The notes beneath the pieces were generated by a model. The model worked only from the letters and a program-made list of their open reading frames with translations. It was not told the DNA's origin and searched no databases. Made by a program: the position numbers and the translations under genes. From Streptomyces sp. NBC_00440 (GTDB lineage: Bacteria > Actinomycetota > Actinomycetes > Streptomycetales > Streptomycetaceae), in contig NZ_CP107921.1 in assembly GCF_036014215.1 (NCBI RefSeq), forward strand, positions 6,445,501-6,509,500: 64,000 nt of DNA, read 5' to 3'. How positions within the stretch are numbered: the stretch's first letter is position 1; every line of letters starts with the position of its first letter. Positions 20,568-29,376 of this stretch are shown here, piece by piece.

Positions 20568-23375
20568 ATGGTGCAAATCGCACACCGTGGAGCGCTGGAA
20601 AATCTTAGGGGTCAGTTCGCTGAATGCGCTGGCGGATCAGGGCAACTCGCCCTGATCACAGGCGGTTTGGCGAGCGGAAAGACCCACTTGATGTACGAAT
20701 TTTCGAGAGAGGTGAAAAAGACCGGCGCACTCCATCTCGCGGCCACCGGCTCCCGCGCGGAGTCGGCCTTCCCGGTAGGCGTGATCGACCAGCTGTTCCG
20801 CAGCGCCGAGATCCCGCCGGAGACGGCCGAACGGATCGCCCGGGTACTTCAGTCGGACTCCCTCACCAGGGGGTCCAGCCCGGATGGCCCGGATCTCAGC
20901 CAGGAGGACGCGCGGATCATCCACGCGATCTGCCTCGAACTGCTGGAGCTGTCCCGCAAACAGCCGCTGGTCATCAGCATCGACGACATCCAGTTCGTGG
21001 ACGGGCTCTCGCTCCACCTCATCCTCCACCTGCGCCGTCGCATGGCCTCGGCCCAGGTGATGATCGTGCTCACCGAATGGAGCTGGGCGCACCCGGCACT
21101 CTCGCGCTTCCACGCCGAGATCACCCAGCAGCCGCACCGGCGGCTGCGGCTCACGCCGCTGACGGTCGCGGAGGTGTCCGCGCTGATGGCGCAGGAGACG
21201 GAACCGCAGAGCGCCGAGCGCTACGCCCCGGATCTCCACCGCTTCACCTCGGGCAACCCGCTGCTGGTCCGGGCTGTGCTGGAGGACCTGTACGCCGGGC
21301 CGGGCAGCCCGGGGAGTGAGGGGGACGAGGAGGGATTCGCCGAGCAGGTCGCCGGTCCCGCCTTCGCCCAGGCGGTGCTCACCTGCCTCTACCGCTGGGA
21401 CACCCGGCTGCTGCGGGTGGCCCAGGGGCTCGCCGTACTGGGCAAGGAGGCATCGGCGCCGCTGGTGGGGCAGTTGCTCTCGCTCCCGGTGGAAAGCGCC
21501 GAGCAGGTGATCCAAGTGCTGTCGGCGGCCGGCCTGCTGGACGGCGCCCGGTTCCGGCACGGCGCGGCCCAGACCGCCGTGCTGGGCACACTCGACACCG
21601 TCGAACGGGCCCGGATGCACGGGGTGAGCGCCCAACTGCTGCAGAACGGCGGCGCCGACCCGGTGACCGTCGCGGGGCATGTCATCGCGTCGGGCAGAGC
21701 CGTCGGGGACTGGACGGTCCCGGTCCTGCGGAGCGCCGCTGTCTGGGCCCAGGCGGACGACGACGTCGATCTCGTCATCGAATGCCTGGAGTTGGCGGTC
21801 ACCGCCTGCACCTCGGCGGAAGAGCGGCGCGAACTGCGCAGGGGGCTCGCCCGCGCTGTCTGGCAGCGCGATCCGGCCGCCGCCGACCGGTACCACGCGT
21901 GTGCCCGGCAGGCGATGCACGAGGGCAAGGTGACCAAGCAGGACGCCGTCTCGCTCCTGCGGCAGTCGCTCTGGCAGGGAGACCTGGAGACAGCGCGGAC
22001 CGCCAACGAGGCGTACATGACGCTCGAAGGCCCCCGGAACGAGTACACCGAGGCCGAACTCGTCCTCATCTACCGGTGGTTCTACGGATCGGCGTCCGGG
22101 CACACCGCATGCCGCTCCGACGGCGGCAACCCCGAATGCGAGGAGGACCCGTGGACCCGGGCGGTCAAATCGGTGTCCGGCGGGCCCGGTTCGGCCGCGG
22201 CGAGGGCCGCCCTGTCCAGCGCCGTACACATCCTGGAGAGCTGCCGGCTCGGCGAGACCCTGCTGGAGGTCGTCATCGCCGCACTGCTCACGCTGCTGTG
22301 CGGCAACCAGCTGAACCGTGCGTCCGAGCGCTGTGAGGCCCTGTACGCGGAGGCGGTCCGCCGCGGCGGACTGACCTGGCAGGCCGCGCTGGGCGCCGTC
22401 CGGGCCGACATCGCGCTGCGCAGAGGTGATCTCAGTGGCGCCGCCACGCACGCATCGGCGGCGCTCGCCCTGCTGCCGGCGCAGAGCTGGGGGGTGATGC
22501 TCGGATACCCCCTGAGTACCCTGATCCGGGCCCAGACGGGCCTCCACATGTACGAGGCCGCGGAGGAATCGGTTCGTCAGATGACCTCGGAGGCAGCGCC
22601 CACCACCGTCTGGGGGCTGCGCTTCCTGAACGCGCGAGGCCACTACTACCTGGCGACCGACCGGGTCCTGGCCGCCGTCAAGGACTTCCAGACCTGCGGC
22701 CGGCTGGCCTACGACCACGACCTGGACGTCTCCGAACTCGTACCGTGGCGCAACGGCCTCGCCGAGGCCAATATGCAGCTCGGCCGTACGAAGGTGGCCC
22801 AGGACCTCGTCAAGCAGGAACTCAACAGGCCCCAGGGCGTGGACATGCACACCCAGGGCGTGGCGCTGCGGCTGCTCGCCGGGAGCAGCGATCTGATGCA
22901 GCGCACCAGGCTGCTGCGCCAGTCGGTCGACCTGCTCCAGCTCTCCGGCGACCGGATGGAGCTGGCCCGCTCGCTGGCGGACCTCAGCGAGGCACACCGG
23001 AGCGTCGGGGAATTCGACGAGGCAAGGGTGACGGCCTGGCGGGCGGTCCAGGAGACGAAGATCTGCGAATCGGGCCTCAGGCCCGCGCCGGTGCTGCCGG
23101 CCCAGCGCACGGCGCCACCCGCGCAGGAGCCGGACCAGGCGCCGCCGAGCGAGGGAACGGGCGCCTGCCCGGACGCGGTGACGCTCAGCGAGGCGGAGGA
23201 GCGGGTCGCCGTGCTGGCAGCGAAGGGATTCAGCAACCGCGAGATAAGCCGCCGGCTCTTCATCACGGTGAGCACCGTGGAACAGCACCTGACGCGCGTA
23301 TACCGGAAGCTCGGGGTGAACAGCAGGCGGGCGCTGCCCACCTTCCTCCCGCTGCCCCAGCTGCAGTCCATGTGA
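20568..23375 (+). CDS. LAL-type LuxR family transcriptional activator
   Basis: ATG start with AGGGGGCGG upstream; the frame opens 66 bp earlier without a good site. The protein is 935 aa, normal for Large ATP-binding regulators of the LuxR family. It has an N-terminal Walker A motif GGLASGKT (32-39), Walker B ending in Asp139-Asp140, a long helical-repeat middle region, and a C-terminal LuxR HTH (about 868-930, with TLSEAEERVAVLAAKG and FSNREISRRLFIT). LAL proteins are common pathway activators in modular PKS clusters, so this is the probable activator of the PKS genes (inference). The first bases of the gene and its leader are more AT-rich than their surroundings; a weak GGGGC/GCCCC hairpin followed by T-rich sequence at 20510-20530 lies in the leader. 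Confidence 0.93.
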   Translation: MVQIAHRGALENLRGQFAECAGGSGQLALITGGLASGKTHLMYEFSREVKKTGALHLAATGSRAESAFPVGVIDQLFRSAEIPPETAERIARVLQSDSLTRGSSPDGPDLSQEDARIIHAICLELLELSRKQPLVISIDDIQFVDGLSLHLILHLRRRMASAQVMIVLTEWSWAHPALSRFHAEITQQPHRRLRLTPLTVAEVSALMAQETEPQSAERYAPDLHRFTSGNPLLVRAVLEDLYAGPGSPGSEGDEEGFAEQVAGPAFAQAVLTCLYRWDTRLLRVAQGLAVLGKEASAPLVGQLLSLPVESAEQVIQVLSAAGLLDGARFRHGAAQTAVLGTLDTVERARMHGVSAQLLQNGGADPVTVAGHVIASGRAVGDWTVPVLRSAAVWAQADDDVDLVIECLELAVTACTSAEERRELRRGLARAVWQRDPAAADRYHACARQAMHEGKVTKQDAVSLLRQSLWQGDLETARTANEAYMTLEGPRNEYTEAELVLIYRWFYGSASGHTACRSDGGNPECEEDPWTRAVKSVSGGPGSAAARAALSSAVHILESCRLGETLLEVVIAALLTLLCGNQLNRASERCEALYAEAVRRGGLTWQAALGAVRADIALRRGDLSGAATHASAALALLPAQSWGVMLGYPLSTLIRAQTGLHMYEAAEESVRQMTSEAAPTTVWGLRFLNARGHYYLATDRVLAAVKDFQTCGRLAYDHDLDVSELVPWRNGLAEANMQLGRTKVAQDLVKQELNRPQGVDMHTQGVALRLLAGSSDLMQRTRLLRQSVDLLQLSGDRMELARSLADLSEAHRSVGEFDEARVTAWRAVQETKICESGLRPAPVLPAQRTAPPAQEPDQAPPSEGTGACPDAVTLSEAEERVAVLAAKGFSNREISRRLFITVSTVEQHLTRVYRKLGVNSRRALPTFLPLPQLQSM

Positions 23376-23742
23376 CCGGACAGGGCAGGACACGACACGG
23401 CAGACACGACAGGGCAGGACACGCCAGGGCTAGGGGCCACTAGGGGTATGGGCGGAGTGGTCCCGTCCATACCGTAGGAGGCGAGGAACGGCCGAACAGC
23501 GCATCAGTGTCCCGCCCCGGGCCCCCCGAGGGACATGTGCGTGTGGTCCCGGCCGTCCACGAAGAGAGCGGCCCCATGACATCCCCGGATGACATGAGCC
23601 GCTCTCCCGCCGGTCGGTCCGGAGCGGCGGGGTCATCCATCCCCCGCAAACCCTGCACTCCGGGCCGGTCGTCGGTGCTGACGGCACAGGTGTCACAGAC
23701 GGACTCACGCACCACAACATTTCTCGCCACGTGGAGGGTGCC
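23376..23742. other. Non-coding gap with direct repeats and a hairpin
   Basis: It holds a 16-bp direct repeat beginning gacagggcagg (23379-23394 and 23408-23423), two CTAGGGG heptamers 10 bp apart (23430 and 23440), and a 9-bp inverted repeat GAGAGCGGC/GCCGCTCTC (23564-23572, 23598-23606). It probably carries the end of the LAL transcript and the promoter of the next gene. A short frame from 23577 overlaps the next start but has no protein-like features. Confidence 0.55.
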
Positions 23743-24588
23743 ATGCGCGGTCTTGCACATTGGGAAGAGCTGCGCTCCGGGGATTCCGGAGAACTGATTC
23801 TCGCGGTCGACACCCCTCCCCGCGGTCCGGCCCCTTCCGACTTCCGGGAGCTGATTCCGCTTCTGGACACCCGGCACACCGTCTGGCGGGCCACGGAGAG
23901 CGACCGGACCCACCCTCGCGGCACGTGCCTCGACGAGTACATCGCACCCTGGACCGATGAAGTACGCGCCGCTGGTCTGCGGGTGCGCGCCGTACTCGGC
24001 TACGGGGTGGGCGGCATCTTCGCCGGAGCCATCGCCGACGGGGTCGGCAGGGACCAGGGGCGCACCCCGGAGGTCCTGCTGTTCGACCCTGAACTCGTCG
24101 ATTCCGGCACTGTCGTGGACGAGTTCCGCCGACTGGTCTCCACCGTGTCCCACAGCCTCACCGGCCGGGCCCTGGAGCGGCTGGAGCGCGAGAGCGCGGC
24201 CCTGCTGGCCGACGCCGGGGCCGATGACGACGCCGGGGCGCTGGCCATCGGACTCCACGGGGTCCTCAGCCAGGCCATCGGCGATGAGCCGGAGCGGGTC
24301 GGCTCCGTGGCGGGGATGGCAGGCCAGGCACTCGGCCTGGCGACCGCGCGGCTCTCGTCGCTGGCCATCGCGGACGCGGTCAACGTGGTTCCGCTGTGGT
24401 CGGCCGGGACGGCGCTCTGCTCGTCCAGCCCCGACAGCGGACTGAACCGCACCCGGTCCGTGCTGCTGCTGCCGGACGCGGCACTCGTCGGCAGGGAGAT
24501 CCTCTTCGAGGACCGGCATGCCGAGGTCCTCAGGAGCACGACCGTCGCCCGTATGGCGTCGGAACTGCTGGGCAGTTCGGACGCCTGA
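23743..24588 (+). CDS. Thioesterase-like alpha/beta-hydrolase-fold protein with Gly at the nucleophile position (tentative)
   Basis: ATG start at 23743 with GGAGGG 6 bp upstream; a GTG at 23731 is in frame but less likely. The protein is 281 aa, the length of a type II thioesterase. Residues 86-90 read GYGVG where PKS/NRPS thioesterases have GxSxG, so Gly88 replaces Ser. The C-terminus (RHAEVLRSTTVARMASELL) resembles the His-containing end of thioesterases. The similarity is weak and I did not find the usual N-terminal signature. If the fold is right, it cannot use Ser chemistry and may be a scaffold, a binding protein or a degenerate editor. It is next to the LAL gene at the end of the PKS region. 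Confidence 0.45.
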   Translation: MRGLAHWEELRSGDSGELILAVDTPPRGPAPSDFRELIPLLDTRHTVWRATESDRTHPRGTCLDEYIAPWTDEVRAAGLRVRAVLGYGVGGIFAGAIADGVGRDQGRTPEVLLFDPELVDSGTVVDEFRRLVSTVSHSLTGRALERLERESAALLADAGADDDAGALAIGLHGVLSQAIGDEPERVGSVAGMAGQALGLATARLSSLAIADAVNVVPLWSAGTALCSSSPDSGLNRTRSVLLLPDAALVGREILFEDRHAEVLRSTTVARMASELLGSSDA

Positions 24589-24603
24589 CCCATGAAGGCC
24601 CCC

Positions 24604-24643
24604 CACGGCAGCACCCCGGCCCGGAGGCCGGGGCGCTGCCGTG
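24604..24643. terminator. 18-bp bidirectional hairpin between convergent genes
   Basis: The arms 24604-24621 and 24626-24643 pair at 17 of 18 positions around the loop CGGA. It lies between the thioesterase-like gene (+) and ATP-grasp ligase A (-) and marks the boundary between the PKS regulatory block and the NeuB/ATP-grasp locus. Confidence 0.85.
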
Positions 24644-24644
24644 T

Positions 24645-25916
24645 TCAGACCGCGGGGACCGCCGTCGCGGCGAGCTCGTCCTCCGGCGTACGGATCACCG
24701 TGGAACGCTCGAACCAGTCCAGAGCTGCCGCGAGCGAGGCTTCCACCTCGGCCCGTGAGTCTCCGGTGGCCAGCACGGAACCGATCTTCTCCACGCTGGT
24801 CCGAGCGGTCCCGAGAACCGTCCCCGCCTCCGCATGCCGGTGGTAGGCGGTGATCCCGGGCACCGGGCACTCGCCGGGGATCTCCACCAGCGTGCCCGGA
24901 CGGGGCGGGAAGAGGGACAGCCCGGCGATCCGCTGCGGGACGGCCGGGATCTGCGGCACCGCGTTGCCGGCCAGGGACCGCACATAGACCTCGGGCAGGG
25001 TGACGCCGAAGCCGAGCTGCAGAACCTGCTCGATCATGCCGCCGCCCATACGGCTCGCCACCTCGTTGAACACGAGCCGCCCCGCCGTGTCCCGGAAGAC
25101 CTCGGCGTGGAACATGAACGTCCCGGGAGAGGGCAGCGCGGCCAGGGCCTCACGGGTGATGGCCACCAGCGGCTCCCGCAGCGGATCACCGGCATCCAGC
25201 AGGGCGCTGTGCAGCGGCTTCCCCGCCATGATGTCCAGGCACGAGGTGTCCCCCTGGGTGGAGGGCCACATCAGCCTCGGCACGCCGTCCGTGACGATGC
25301 CGTCGACATGGAACAGCTCGTGCTCGATGTACCGCTCGGCCAGCAACTGCGCACCGTCGTCCGTGCCCAGCTCGCGGTGGTCCGCGAGCAGGGCCCGCAG
25401 ACCGTCCGTGTCCCGGATGACCCGGACCCCCATGGAGCCGCCGCCCCGCCGGGGCTTCACGACTACCGGGAAACCGTGCTCCGCGACGAAACCGAGCAGA
25501 TCGTCCAGATGGCACACCGGGGCGTAAGGGGCCACCGGCACACCGGACTTCTCCAGCAGCTGCTTCATCCGGAGCTTGTCGCGGAACGCGCTCGCGCTCT
25601 CGCTGTCCTGACCCGGCACCCCGAGCAGCCCGCGCAGGCGGGCGGCCCGCAGGATGTCGAACTCCGACAGGGCGATCACCCGGTCGAAGGGCGTCTCCCG
25701 GTGCAGCTCCAGGGCGTGCTGCTCCATGAGCGGGTTGAAGTGGAAGTCGGGTGCGATCTCCACGTGCGCGTAACCGGCGAGCTGCTTCGCACGGACCGCG
25801 GGGGCCGCCGAGACCGCTGCCGCGTCCGTGAGCAGCACCGCCTCGTGCCGGTCACCGATCCACTCCGGGAACCGGCGGCCGGAGAGGGGTGTTCTGTTGA
25901 GTACGAGGAATCTCAC
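24645..25916 (-). CDS. ATP-grasp ligase A (carboxylate-amine ligase type)
   Basis: GTG start at 25916 with GGAGG four to five bases upstream, overlapping the previous stop by 4 bp (GTGA), so translation is coupled to ATP-grasp B. The protein is 423 aa. It has an N-terminal nucleotide-fold region, an ATP-grasp core with Lys154 in VVVKPRRGGGSMG, and a metal/phosphate motif E285-V-A-S-R289 followed by MGGG. ATP-grasp ligases activate a carboxylate as an acyl phosphate and couple it to an amine. The usual E-x-N-x-R motif has Ala for Asn here. It is divergent from the NeuB operon and probably ligates an amino acid-like product of that operon; substrates are unknown. Confidence 0.9.
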   Translation of the reverse strand: MRFLVLNRTPLSGRRFPEWIGDRHEAVLLTDAAAVSAAPAVRAKQLAGYAHVEIAPDFHFNPLMEQHALELHRETPFDRVIALSEFDILRAARLRGLLGVPGQDSESASAFRDKLRMKQLLEKSGVPVAPYAPVCHLDDLLGFVAEHGFPVVVKPRRGGGSMGVRVIRDTDGLRALLADHRELGTDDGAQLLAERYIEHELFHVDGIVTDGVPRLMWPSTQGDTSCLDIMAGKPLHSALLDAGDPLREPLVAITREALAALPSPGTFMFHAEVFRDTAGRLVFNEVASRMGGGMIEQVLQLGFGVTLPEVYVRSLAGNAVPQIPAVPQRIAGLSLFPPRPGTLVEIPGECPVPGITAYHRHAEAGTVLGTARTSVEKIGSVLATGDSRAEVEASLAAALDWFERSTVIRTPEDELAATAVPAV

Positions 25917-27175
25917 GAGACCTCCACAGAGATTATGTCGCGGAATTCACGGAATCCGGCTTCCACGGCCTCGGCGGTCTCGTCGGAGAACAGAACGTGT
26001 CCGTGCGCGGCCGAAGCATGGGGCGGTACGAGGACCTTGTCGCCCGGCTCCCCGTACATCACCACTTCCGCGACGCGTTCGTCGTCGGCGACCTTGTCCA
26101 TACCGTGCACACCCGTCAGTTCACCCGCCCGTTCCGCGAAGAACAGATAGAAGCCGGTGGGCTTCGCGGGCTGGGGCGGAACGAGGTCGGCTTCGCGCCC
26201 CGTGCTCACGTCGAGCAGGGCGTCGACCATGTCGATACCCGTGCTGAGGAGTACGGACTGATATACGGGCCCGCCCCCCAGACGTCCCGCCGTTTCCAGA
26301 ATGCGGAGATCGCCCTCCGCGGTGATCCGGAACTCCGTATGTGTGGCCCCGGTATCGATTCCGAGCGCGCGGTGAGCTGTCGCAGTCGCCGCTGTGATGC
26401 GATCCACAAGCTCCTGCGGAAGGCGTGTAGGAGTTGTGTAGTAGACCTCTTCGAAGAAGGGCCCTTCCATGGGCAGCGGCTTGTCATGGATCGCCACCAC
26501 ATGTGTCCGCCCGCCGACCACGATGGATTCGACACTGATTTCGGAGCCGGGGACATAGCCCTCCAGAAGGATGGCCTCGCCGTACTCCTGACGGGTACTC
26601 ACATGCAGCGGGTCATGGGTGAAGCCCGTCCACGCCCCGCGCTGGATGGAGTCGAAGTGCTCCGCGAGCCCGGCGTCGTCATCCACCCGCCGTACGTACT
26701 TGCTGCCGCCGCCGATGAGCGGCTTGAGGACCAGGGGGTAGCCGACCAGGGCGGCCGCTTCGCGCGCCTCGGCCAGGTCGCGGGCCAGCGCGAAGCCGGG
26801 CTGACCCAGCTGCGCCGCGCCGAACGCGGTACGCATGGCGAACTTGTCCCGGGCCAGGTAGGCGGCCTGTTCGCCCACCGATGGCAGGTCGAGTTCGGCG
26901 GCGACGGCGGCGGCCGCGGGGACGCTCTGCTCCACGAACGTCAGCACACCGCGGATGGGTTCGGTCTCATCCGCGGCGAGCCGGCGGGCGGCGTCCAGGG
27001 TCTCCTGGAGATCGGCCGTGTCGGCCTCGACCACCCGGTCGACGAAGTCGGCCTCCCACGTCGGATTCTTCATGACCATCAGGAGACGCTCACCGTGCTC
27101 CAGTGCGTAGCGCCGTACCTGAGCCAGATGCTTGCGCCGACTGAGGTTCCGTGTGTGCAGGAGGAGGATGCTCAC
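25913..27175 (-). CDS. ATP-grasp ligase B (carboxylate-amine ligase type)
   Basis: Start taken as GTG 27175 (VSILLLHTRN...), where clear protein-like sequence begins; the frame is open to 27337 but that part looks like promoter. Only a weak GAGAG lies upstream. The protein is 420 aa. The ATP-grasp core has VLKPLIGGGSKYV and a late ILETAGRLGGG, in which E-T-A-G-R replaces the canonical E-x-N-x-R. The fold and length are those of BacD/carnosine-synthase-like amino acid ligases. It is the first gene of a two-gene operon with ATP-grasp A and is divergent from the NeuB operon across a 300-bp promoter region. Confidence 0.9.
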   Translation of the reverse strand: MSILLLHTRNLSRRKHLAQVRRYALEHGERLLMVMKNPTWEADFVDRVVEADTADLQETLDAARRLAADETEPIRGVLTFVEQSVPAAAAVAAELDLPSVGEQAAYLARDKFAMRTAFGAAQLGQPGFALARDLAEAREAAALVGYPLVLKPLIGGGSKYVRRVDDDAGLAEHFDSIQRGAWTGFTHDPLHVSTRQEYGEAILLEGYVPGSEISVESIVVGGRTHVVAIHDKPLPMEGPFFEEVYYTTPTRLPQELVDRITAATATAHRALGIDTGATHTEFRITAEGDLRILETAGRLGGGPVYQSVLLSTGIDMVDALLDVSTGREADLVPPQPAKPTGFYLFFAERAGELTGVHGMDKVADDERVAEVVMYGEPGDKVLVPPHASAAHGHVLFSDETAEAVEAGFREFRDIISVEVS

Positions 27176-27475
27176 CGTGGTATGTCTCTCAATTCGTTGA
27201 AGGGCCGTGCCGTTGAAGGCCGCGCCAGGATGAGGTAACGGGAAAGCAGAGCCGCGACCATCGCAGGCCTTCCGCCTGCGGTCCGTACATGCGACGTCTT
27301 CCGACAATACGCCCTGATTGCAGGGGCGTTGGGGCATCTTTCACAGGTGCCTTCGGCATCAGACCATGCTAGCGTTCTGAAGGTCAATCACCTCGGGGGC
27401 GATGCTGGCCGGTATGCCGAGCCGCCTGCTGGGGGATTTAACAGGGGATTGCGCATAAGCGGGGGGAACGCAAAA
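27176..27475. promoter_or_regulatory. 300-bp divergent promoter region of the NeuB/ATP-grasp locus
   Basis: No gene is supported here. It separates the ATP-grasp pair (-) from the eleven-gene operon (+), so it should hold both promoters. It is less GC-rich than its flanks near 27300-27460. The last bases include GGGGGG nine bases before the NeuB start. I could not assign a clear -10/-35 or operator. Confidence 0.6.
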
Positions 27476-28525
27476 ATGGCGCGCAGTATAACTATCGGCA
27501 ACTCCACCATCACTGACAGTACGGATGCGTATGTCATAGCCGAGATCGGCCACAATCACGGTGGCGATCTCGGGTTGGCGGAAGAACTCGTGCGTATGGC
27601 CGCGAAGTCCGGCGCGCACGCTGCGAAGCTCCAGAAGCGCAATAACAAGGCGCTGTTCACCAAGGCGATGTACAACAGCCCCTACACCGGTCGCAACAGC
27701 TATGGCGCGACCTACGGTGAGCACCGCGAAGCGGTGGAATTCGGCGAGAAGGAGTACCGGCACCTCGCCGGTGTGGCCGCCGAGACCGGCATTGCCTTCT
27801 TCTCGACCGCGTTCGACTTCGAAAGCGTCGATTTCCTCGCCGAACTGGGCATGCCCGCCATCAAGATGGCCTCGGGCGACCTGACGAACACCCCCTTGCT
27901 CGCCTACGCGGCGAAGACCGGCATCCCGCTGGTCATCAGCACGGGTGGCGCGGCCATGGAGGACGTGCGCCGCGCCGTGGACACCGTCCTGCCGCTCAAC
28001 TCCCAGCTGGCCGTGCTCCAGTGCACCGCTGCCTACCCGGCCACCCCGGACGTGCTGAACCTCTCGGTCATCAGCACCTTCCGCGAGGAGTTCCCGGATG
28101 TCGTCGTCGGCCTGTCGGGCCACGACGTCGAGACGGAGTCCAGCGTCATCGCGTACGCGCTCGGCGCACGTGTCGTCGAGAAGCACGTCACCCTGGACCG
28201 CACCATGCCGGGCAGCGACCACCACTTCTCGCTGGAGGCCGACCACTTGCGCGTGCTGGTGGACGGCCTGGAGCGGACCCGCCGTTCGCTGGGCGACCCG
28301 GTCAAGCAGGTGCTGCCGGTCGAGCAGCCGGCCCTGCACAAGATGGCCAAGAAACTGGTCGCCGCACGCGACCTGCGCGCCGGTGAGACGCTGACCACGG
28401 ACAGCATCGCCATCAAGTCGCCCGGTGACGGCCTGCGGCCGTACCTGCTGGGTGAGTTGGTCGGCCGTACCCTGCTGGAGCCGCTGGCCGCGGACGACAG
28501 CATTCAGCTCAGCAACCTCGGCTGA
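27476..28525 (+). CDS. NeuB-like sialic acid / 3-deoxy-2-ulosonate synthase with C-terminal SAF domain
   Basis: ATG start with GGGGGG nine bases upstream; an in-frame stretch back to 27329 is not protein-like. The protein is 349 aa, full length for NeuB. The TIM-barrel motifs are present: AEIGHNHGG (22-30), KLQKRN, ASGDLTN, STGGA, GLSGHD and KHVTLDR...GSDHHFSLE, followed by a SAF/antifreeze-like domain (about 285-349). The family condenses phosphoenolpyruvate with a sugar aldehyde to give a 3-deoxy-2-oxo acid. No epimerase (NeuC-like) or CMP-transferase (NeuA) is nearby, so sialic acid for capsule is unlikely. It is first in the operon, and the 2-oxo acid product would be a substrate for the aminotransferase downstream (inference). 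Confidence 0.93.
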   Translation: MARSITIGNSTITDSTDAYVIAEIGHNHGGDLGLAEELVRMAAKSGAHAAKLQKRNNKALFTKAMYNSPYTGRNSYGATYGEHREAVEFGEKEYRHLAGVAAETGIAFFSTAFDFESVDFLAELGMPAIKMASGDLTNTPLLAYAAKTGIPLVISTGGAAMEDVRRAVDTVLPLNSQLAVLQCTAAYPATPDVLNLSVISTFREEFPDVVVGLSGHDVETESSVIAYALGARVVEKHVTLDRTMPGSDHHFSLEADHLRVLVDGLERTRRSLGDPVKQVLPVEQPALHKMAKKLVAARDLRAGETLTTDSIAIKSPGDGLRPYLLGELVGRTLLEPLAADDSIQLSNLG

Positions 28526-28532
28526 CGGCGCC

Positions 28533-29342
28533 GTGAACGCGCACATCGATCTCACCGGACAGGTCGCGGTCGTCACCGGTGTCCTGGGCAAGCTCGGAGC
28601 GATCTGGACGGACGCACTCCTGGGCGCGGGCGCTCAGGTGGTCGGCCTGGACCGGACGACCGTACTGCCCGACGCGCTCAAGGATGTGACGAGCCGTCAT
28701 GATGAGCGGCACTTCCACCTCGTGGCGGCGGACGTCACCGACACCGGCAGCCTCACATCGGCACTGACGTCATGTCAGGCCATAGCCGGTACGCCCACGA
28801 TCCTCGTCAACAACGCGGGTATCGACCAGCCACCGTCGGCCACCGGCGGCAGCTGGCTCTTCGGGGACATCCCGGCCGACGTGTCCGCAGCCGTACTGGA
28901 CGTCAACGCCCTGGGAGTCCTGCGGGTCTGTCAGGTCTTCGGATCCGAGATGGCCCGCAACGGCGCCGGGTCGATCGTCAACATCGGTTCCCTGTACGGG
29001 TCGATGGCGCCCGATCCGCGCCTGTACGAGCACCTGCCGCAGGATCCGCCGTTCCTCAAGCCGCCGGCCTACGGGATGTCCAAGGCGGCAGCGGCCGCCC
29101 TCACCCGGTACCTCGCGGCGCTGTGGGGACCGGTGGGCGTACGCGTCAACACGCTCTCGCCCGGCGGTGTGAGTGGTAATCAGGACGGAGAGTTCCGCCG
29201 CAAGTTCGGCGAGCGCGTCCCCCTCCGCAGGATGGCTGAGGCGGCGGACCTGACCGGACCGCTGCTCTTCCTCGCCTCCGGTATGAGCAGCTATGTCACG
29301 GGCACCGAGCTGCTCGTGGACGGCGGTTACGTCAGCTGGTGA
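28533..29342 (+). CDS. Short-chain dehydrogenase/reductase
   Basis: GTG start 7 bp after the NeuB stop; the frame is open earlier but inside NeuB. The protein is 269 aa, a classical SDR: TGVLGKLG nucleotide-binding loop (15-22), NNAG, Ser153, Tyr180-x3-Lys184 and a C-terminal LVDGGY. It should oxidise or reduce a hydroxyl/keto group with NAD(P)H. NeuB-SDR neighbours are also known in nonulosonic acid loci, where the SDR modifies the sugar precursor. The exact substrate is unknown. Confidence 0.93.
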   Translation: MNAHIDLTGQVAVVTGVLGKLGAIWTDALLGAGAQVVGLDRTTVLPDALKDVTSRHDERHFHLVAADVTDTGSLTSALTSCQAIAGTPTILVNNAGIDQPPSATGGSWLFGDIPADVSAAVLDVNALGVLRVCQVFGSEMARNGAGSIVNIGSLYGSMAPDPRLYEHLPQDPPFLKPPAYGMSKAAAAALTRYLAALWGPVGVRVNTLSPGGVSGNQDGEFRRKFGERVPLRRMAEAADLTGPLLFLASGMSSYVTGTELLVDGGYVSW

Positions 29343-29376
29343 GGCGCAGCCCGCCCCGCCTACTTCTGGAGAACCC

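Noticed and set aside
23577..23797. Small ORF before the thioesterase-like gene
   Set aside because: It overlaps the following gene's well-supported start, lacks a good ribosome site and shows no recognisable features.
27476..28525. NeuB as part of a sialic acid capsule locus
   Set aside because: No NeuA, NeuC, polysialyltransferase or other glycosyltransferase is present, and the neighbours are an aminotransferase, ATP-grasps and a phosphatidyltransferase.
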